A DNA stretch of 64,000 nucleotides from Agarophyton chilense (taxonomy: Eukaryota > Rhodophyta > Florideophyceae > Gracilariales > Gracilariaceae). A program made the position numbers and the translations under genes. Below the pieces are notes generated by a model. The model was given only the letters and a program-made list of their open reading frames with translations. It did not search any database and was not told where the DNA came from. Positions 61,365-64,000 of this stretch are shown piece after piece (within the stretch, counting starts at the first letter, position 1; every line of letters begins with the position of its first letter). The stretch is taken from NCBI GenBank assembly GCA_030374765.1, contig JARGXX010000071.1, forward strand, positions 806,001 through 870,000, in the 5' to 3' direction.

Positions 61365-64000
61365 TTTGGTAGACAAACAGCGAAGAAGGTACAGTGTGAA
61401 GGAAAGTGAAATAAGTCTTTGGACGAAGGCAGAATTGAGGGGAAGGATCGTGGTGCCGGTGAATTGGCACGGTTGGAGGCTCGATAAAACGTATCGTACA
61501 GCGATGCGCGACAGGCTCAAAGAATAAATCCGGTTTTGATCCGAGCATCGGAGGTTTTGACTGCGAGACAACTTGGGCAGAGCTGGAAGCACACACGAGA
61601 GGCCTCAGTGCTCTACGCGGCGTGCCACGGTGCGCGCCCAGCAGAGTATATACCCTTCGGTACTTACATAGGTGACTCTTGCCACACACTTGCCGCTTGG
61701 CAAATGAGGAGGGAGAACATCATTATATCGGAGCCCTCGCGACTTTTTTCTTTCCTCGGGCTTTAATCTGCCCATCGCAGCGAGGCAATAATCCTTGTGA
61801 ATCATTCGCATTACACGATGTGGGCGCTGGCTTGGCGCCGCTGTGAACGTTTTCCACGTTTTGCCCTGGAAGCTCTTTGAGCTGTTTGAGTTGAAGTATA
61901 TGCATCGGAGGGCCAGAGATTTCCCTCCTCAACATCGCACGCGTCGCGCAGCATACCATGCGCAGCGTCGTCGCCGTCGCCGACACCAAAGCCTTACCCA
62001 TGGCAAAGTCGGTCGTGGGTCACCAACCACGCCGCCCATCGTTACAATGTCAACACCGCATGTCCCGTCAACGCCGCCATCCTTGGTAGTGTTCATATTT
62101 GCAAAAGACTCACACATTCTGCGGTTGTCGTTGTCCCTCATCATACTATAGGTTTTCCCCTTATTTCTCCTCTTTTCTGATTCAGGGGGTCGATTACTCT
62201 CTTCTAGATTCATTCGCAAGCGCATGTTTCTCTACTTCGTCTGAAGGGACGGAAAGAACCTTGTGACAATCAACAAACCGTCTATTGTATCGAATCTGAA
62301 GGTTTTCAACGAAACACTGCACAATGAACGATATAACAGTGTTGAAGTCAGTCTTGGAGAGAATGTTCCGTAGTTCAACGAGAATTTGGGTTGCCATGAA
62401 AAACAATAATTTTTTTCACGCCCAACCGATGAAACCGACGTGACCGACAGAGTACGATCAAGACGAACGATTCCAAAACATCACCTGTGGATCACCTCAC
62501 AGACTGAGAATGACGAGAAGAGTTACTCTCGAAAACCTTCTAGTGCCAAAAACCTAAGTGCATCTCAACCGGCATGACGATACGGCCAAAACGGCTTGCC
62601 AGCTTACCGGCATGCAAACGTTCATCTTCATCGGTAACGCCTGCGTAGAGTTTAGATACTGCCTATCTAATCGTTGATCCTCTATGATTGCTACCATGTT
62701 GCTAGACAATAGTAAACATGAGCATATCAATATCCTCCAAATTATATGCTCCAATACAGCAACACAAATTCACGTAGTATTGAATCCGAAGCGGGCAATG
62801 TCGAGAAGGTTGTGTTTTCCTTCTCTTCACGAGCGTCAAGGTGTTGGTCTTGAAGAAATCATCATCAAGTGGCCCGATAGAGGGTTGGTTTTTTTAGTGA
62901 GAGAACGTTTCTCCCAAAAGTAACGCTCTTTGCTACGTATTTTATGAACGTGGCATGCCCGTTAAAGAGAGAGAATGCAAAACTAGTTTAACACGAAGAT
63001 AACTCTGAAGCTACATACATTATAATTTTTTATTGTCTTTGCACCATTCCTTTGTTCAAACCCTTCAAAATGACTACCGACACATATTTCTCATCACCCT
63101 TGTCTTTGCTGCAGCTTTCACTACGACAGTCTATGCAATTATTGCACACCTCTTCATAATAAATCGAAAGAAAAAAAATTGGACGCTCAGTTTGTTCGTT
63201 TTGCCGGCAAATTGTTGTACTGACTGCCAGTGGAGATGCCCTAACAGATGTACCACAACTGGGGGACAATGATGCGAGGCGATCACGTTGAAGGTGAATG
63301 AGACGCAGGAAAGAGTGGAGCGTGTAGCGGACATGGGACCGAGAGGGAGAGCTCCGCGCTTGTCGCCGGGCGGGTAGCCGTGCCACTGCTGGAGGCGGGG
63401 TGATTTGTTCTGTCGGCTACTGCTAGAGTAGCCGCAGGAATACGTGCCCACGTTGCACGCCACACGCTGAGCGCATGGACTTCGGTTTGTGCCCTTGCCT
63501 CAGAGAGCAGTTCCTAAATCGTCCGTTATGTTTCGACCACAACGAGCGCCTCTCTCGCTCTACCGCAAAGTCATGATCAGGAGCGACGGGCATTAATGTT
63601 TTGTCTCGGTGTGGTTTGTACAGAGACCGTTGAGAGTTTGCCAAGATGTTTGAGTTTACTGTAACATTACGAAGGATATGGTTCGTACCCTTCATATTAT
63701 CCCTTCGTAACTTGTATTTTGGAGGTGTGATCGCTCATCACGGAAGGGCCACAGAGGCATGAGCTTAGCATGACAGTTGAAAAACGCGGCAACAAAACCA
63801 AGCTGCTAAGCTTTTGTCTCTTGTGCAGCTTAATCGGGACTGTAACGTCGACATATATCTACATTGCTCGGCGAAAGAGCGATACGTGATTTTTCGCTGC
63901 AGCAATGTATCGGGAGTGGGGGCGGAGGTGGAGGCGAAATGAAGAGTTTTATGGCGACCTAACTGGACGCTGATTGAGGTGGTTGTTGACATGAGCCGCA
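61365..64000. other. Terminal region, no confident gene
   Basis: About 2.6 kb. The first few hundred bases are the NBP35 promoter. Candidates considered are a 92-codon minus-strand frame from the ATG at 62001, a 67-codon minus-strand frame from the ATG at 62397 (MATQILVELRNILSKTDFN), and a 75-codon minus-strand frame from the ATG at 63992. Each looks only weakly protein-like and none shows a domain. Any could be a first exon of a gene whose other exons I cannot identify. Confidence 0.4.

Noticed and set aside
63765-63992. 75-codon minus-strand gene at the window end
   Set aside because: It starts with ATG but shows no domain, and there is no sequence beyond the edge to judge it.
1-64000. CRISPR arrays, rRNA genes or a prokaryotic operon
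   Set aside because: No spaced direct-repeat array, no rRNA core sequence, and the genes are eukaryotic families with spliceosomal introns.

Overview
This is nuclear DNA from a photosynthetic eukaryote, most likely a red alga of the florideophyte type. The evidence is a plastid-type HCF101 and a Tic22-domain protein beside ordinary eukaryotic genes, host genes that are intronless or carry one intron of about 100 bp, short intergenic spaces, and large Ty3/Gypsy elements. The phylum is inferred; no organellar or rRNA sequence is present.

Layout. Positions 532-1251 hold a small RING-H2 E3 ligase gene. After about 3.8 kb without a convincing gene comes a block of nested LTR retrotransposons (5050-36608). 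Its outermost layer is a 5.6-kb Gypsy element (C, 5637-36608). Its 5' LTR holds a solo LTR of family A (5920-31255), which itself received a solo LTR of a fourth family (D, 5965-6843) and a whole 11.8-kb Gypsy element (B, 7396-30926). B's integrase region received a whole 11.75-kb Gypsy element of family A on the opposite strand (13651-25404). Every join was read from TG...CA ends and matching target-site duplications, and the parts add up: the reassembled solo A LTR is 916 bp against 913 bp for the intact A LTRs. Crossed 4-bp duplications at the C-family LTRs suggest that the whole block was later inverted.

The most unusual feature is in elements A and B. Each carries, between pol and the 3' LTR, a long open frame on the strand opposite to gag-pol (618 and 645 codons). 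The two proteins are clearly related but resemble no family I recognise.

The right part (39.5-61.4 kb) is a dense host region. It encodes PLAA/DOA1 (ubiquitin and Cdc48), kinesin-5, a miniature membrane protein like the N-terminus of a Na,K-ATPase beta subunit, a TPR-Tic22 fusion, an FHIT-type HIT hydrolase, an unrecognised coiled-coil/membrane protein, HCF101 (plastid Fe-S transfer), a kinesin-6-like motor head-to-head with the E2 enzyme UBE2C, and NBP35 (cytosolic Fe-S scaffold). Two themes recur: mitosis with ubiquitin-driven cell-cycle exit (kinesin-5, kinesin-6, UBE2C, with E2F-like sites upstream) and Mrp-type Fe-S NTPases (HCF101, NBP35). The final 2.6 kb shows no confident gene. All positions and motif matches come from reading the sequence by eye; no database search was possible.
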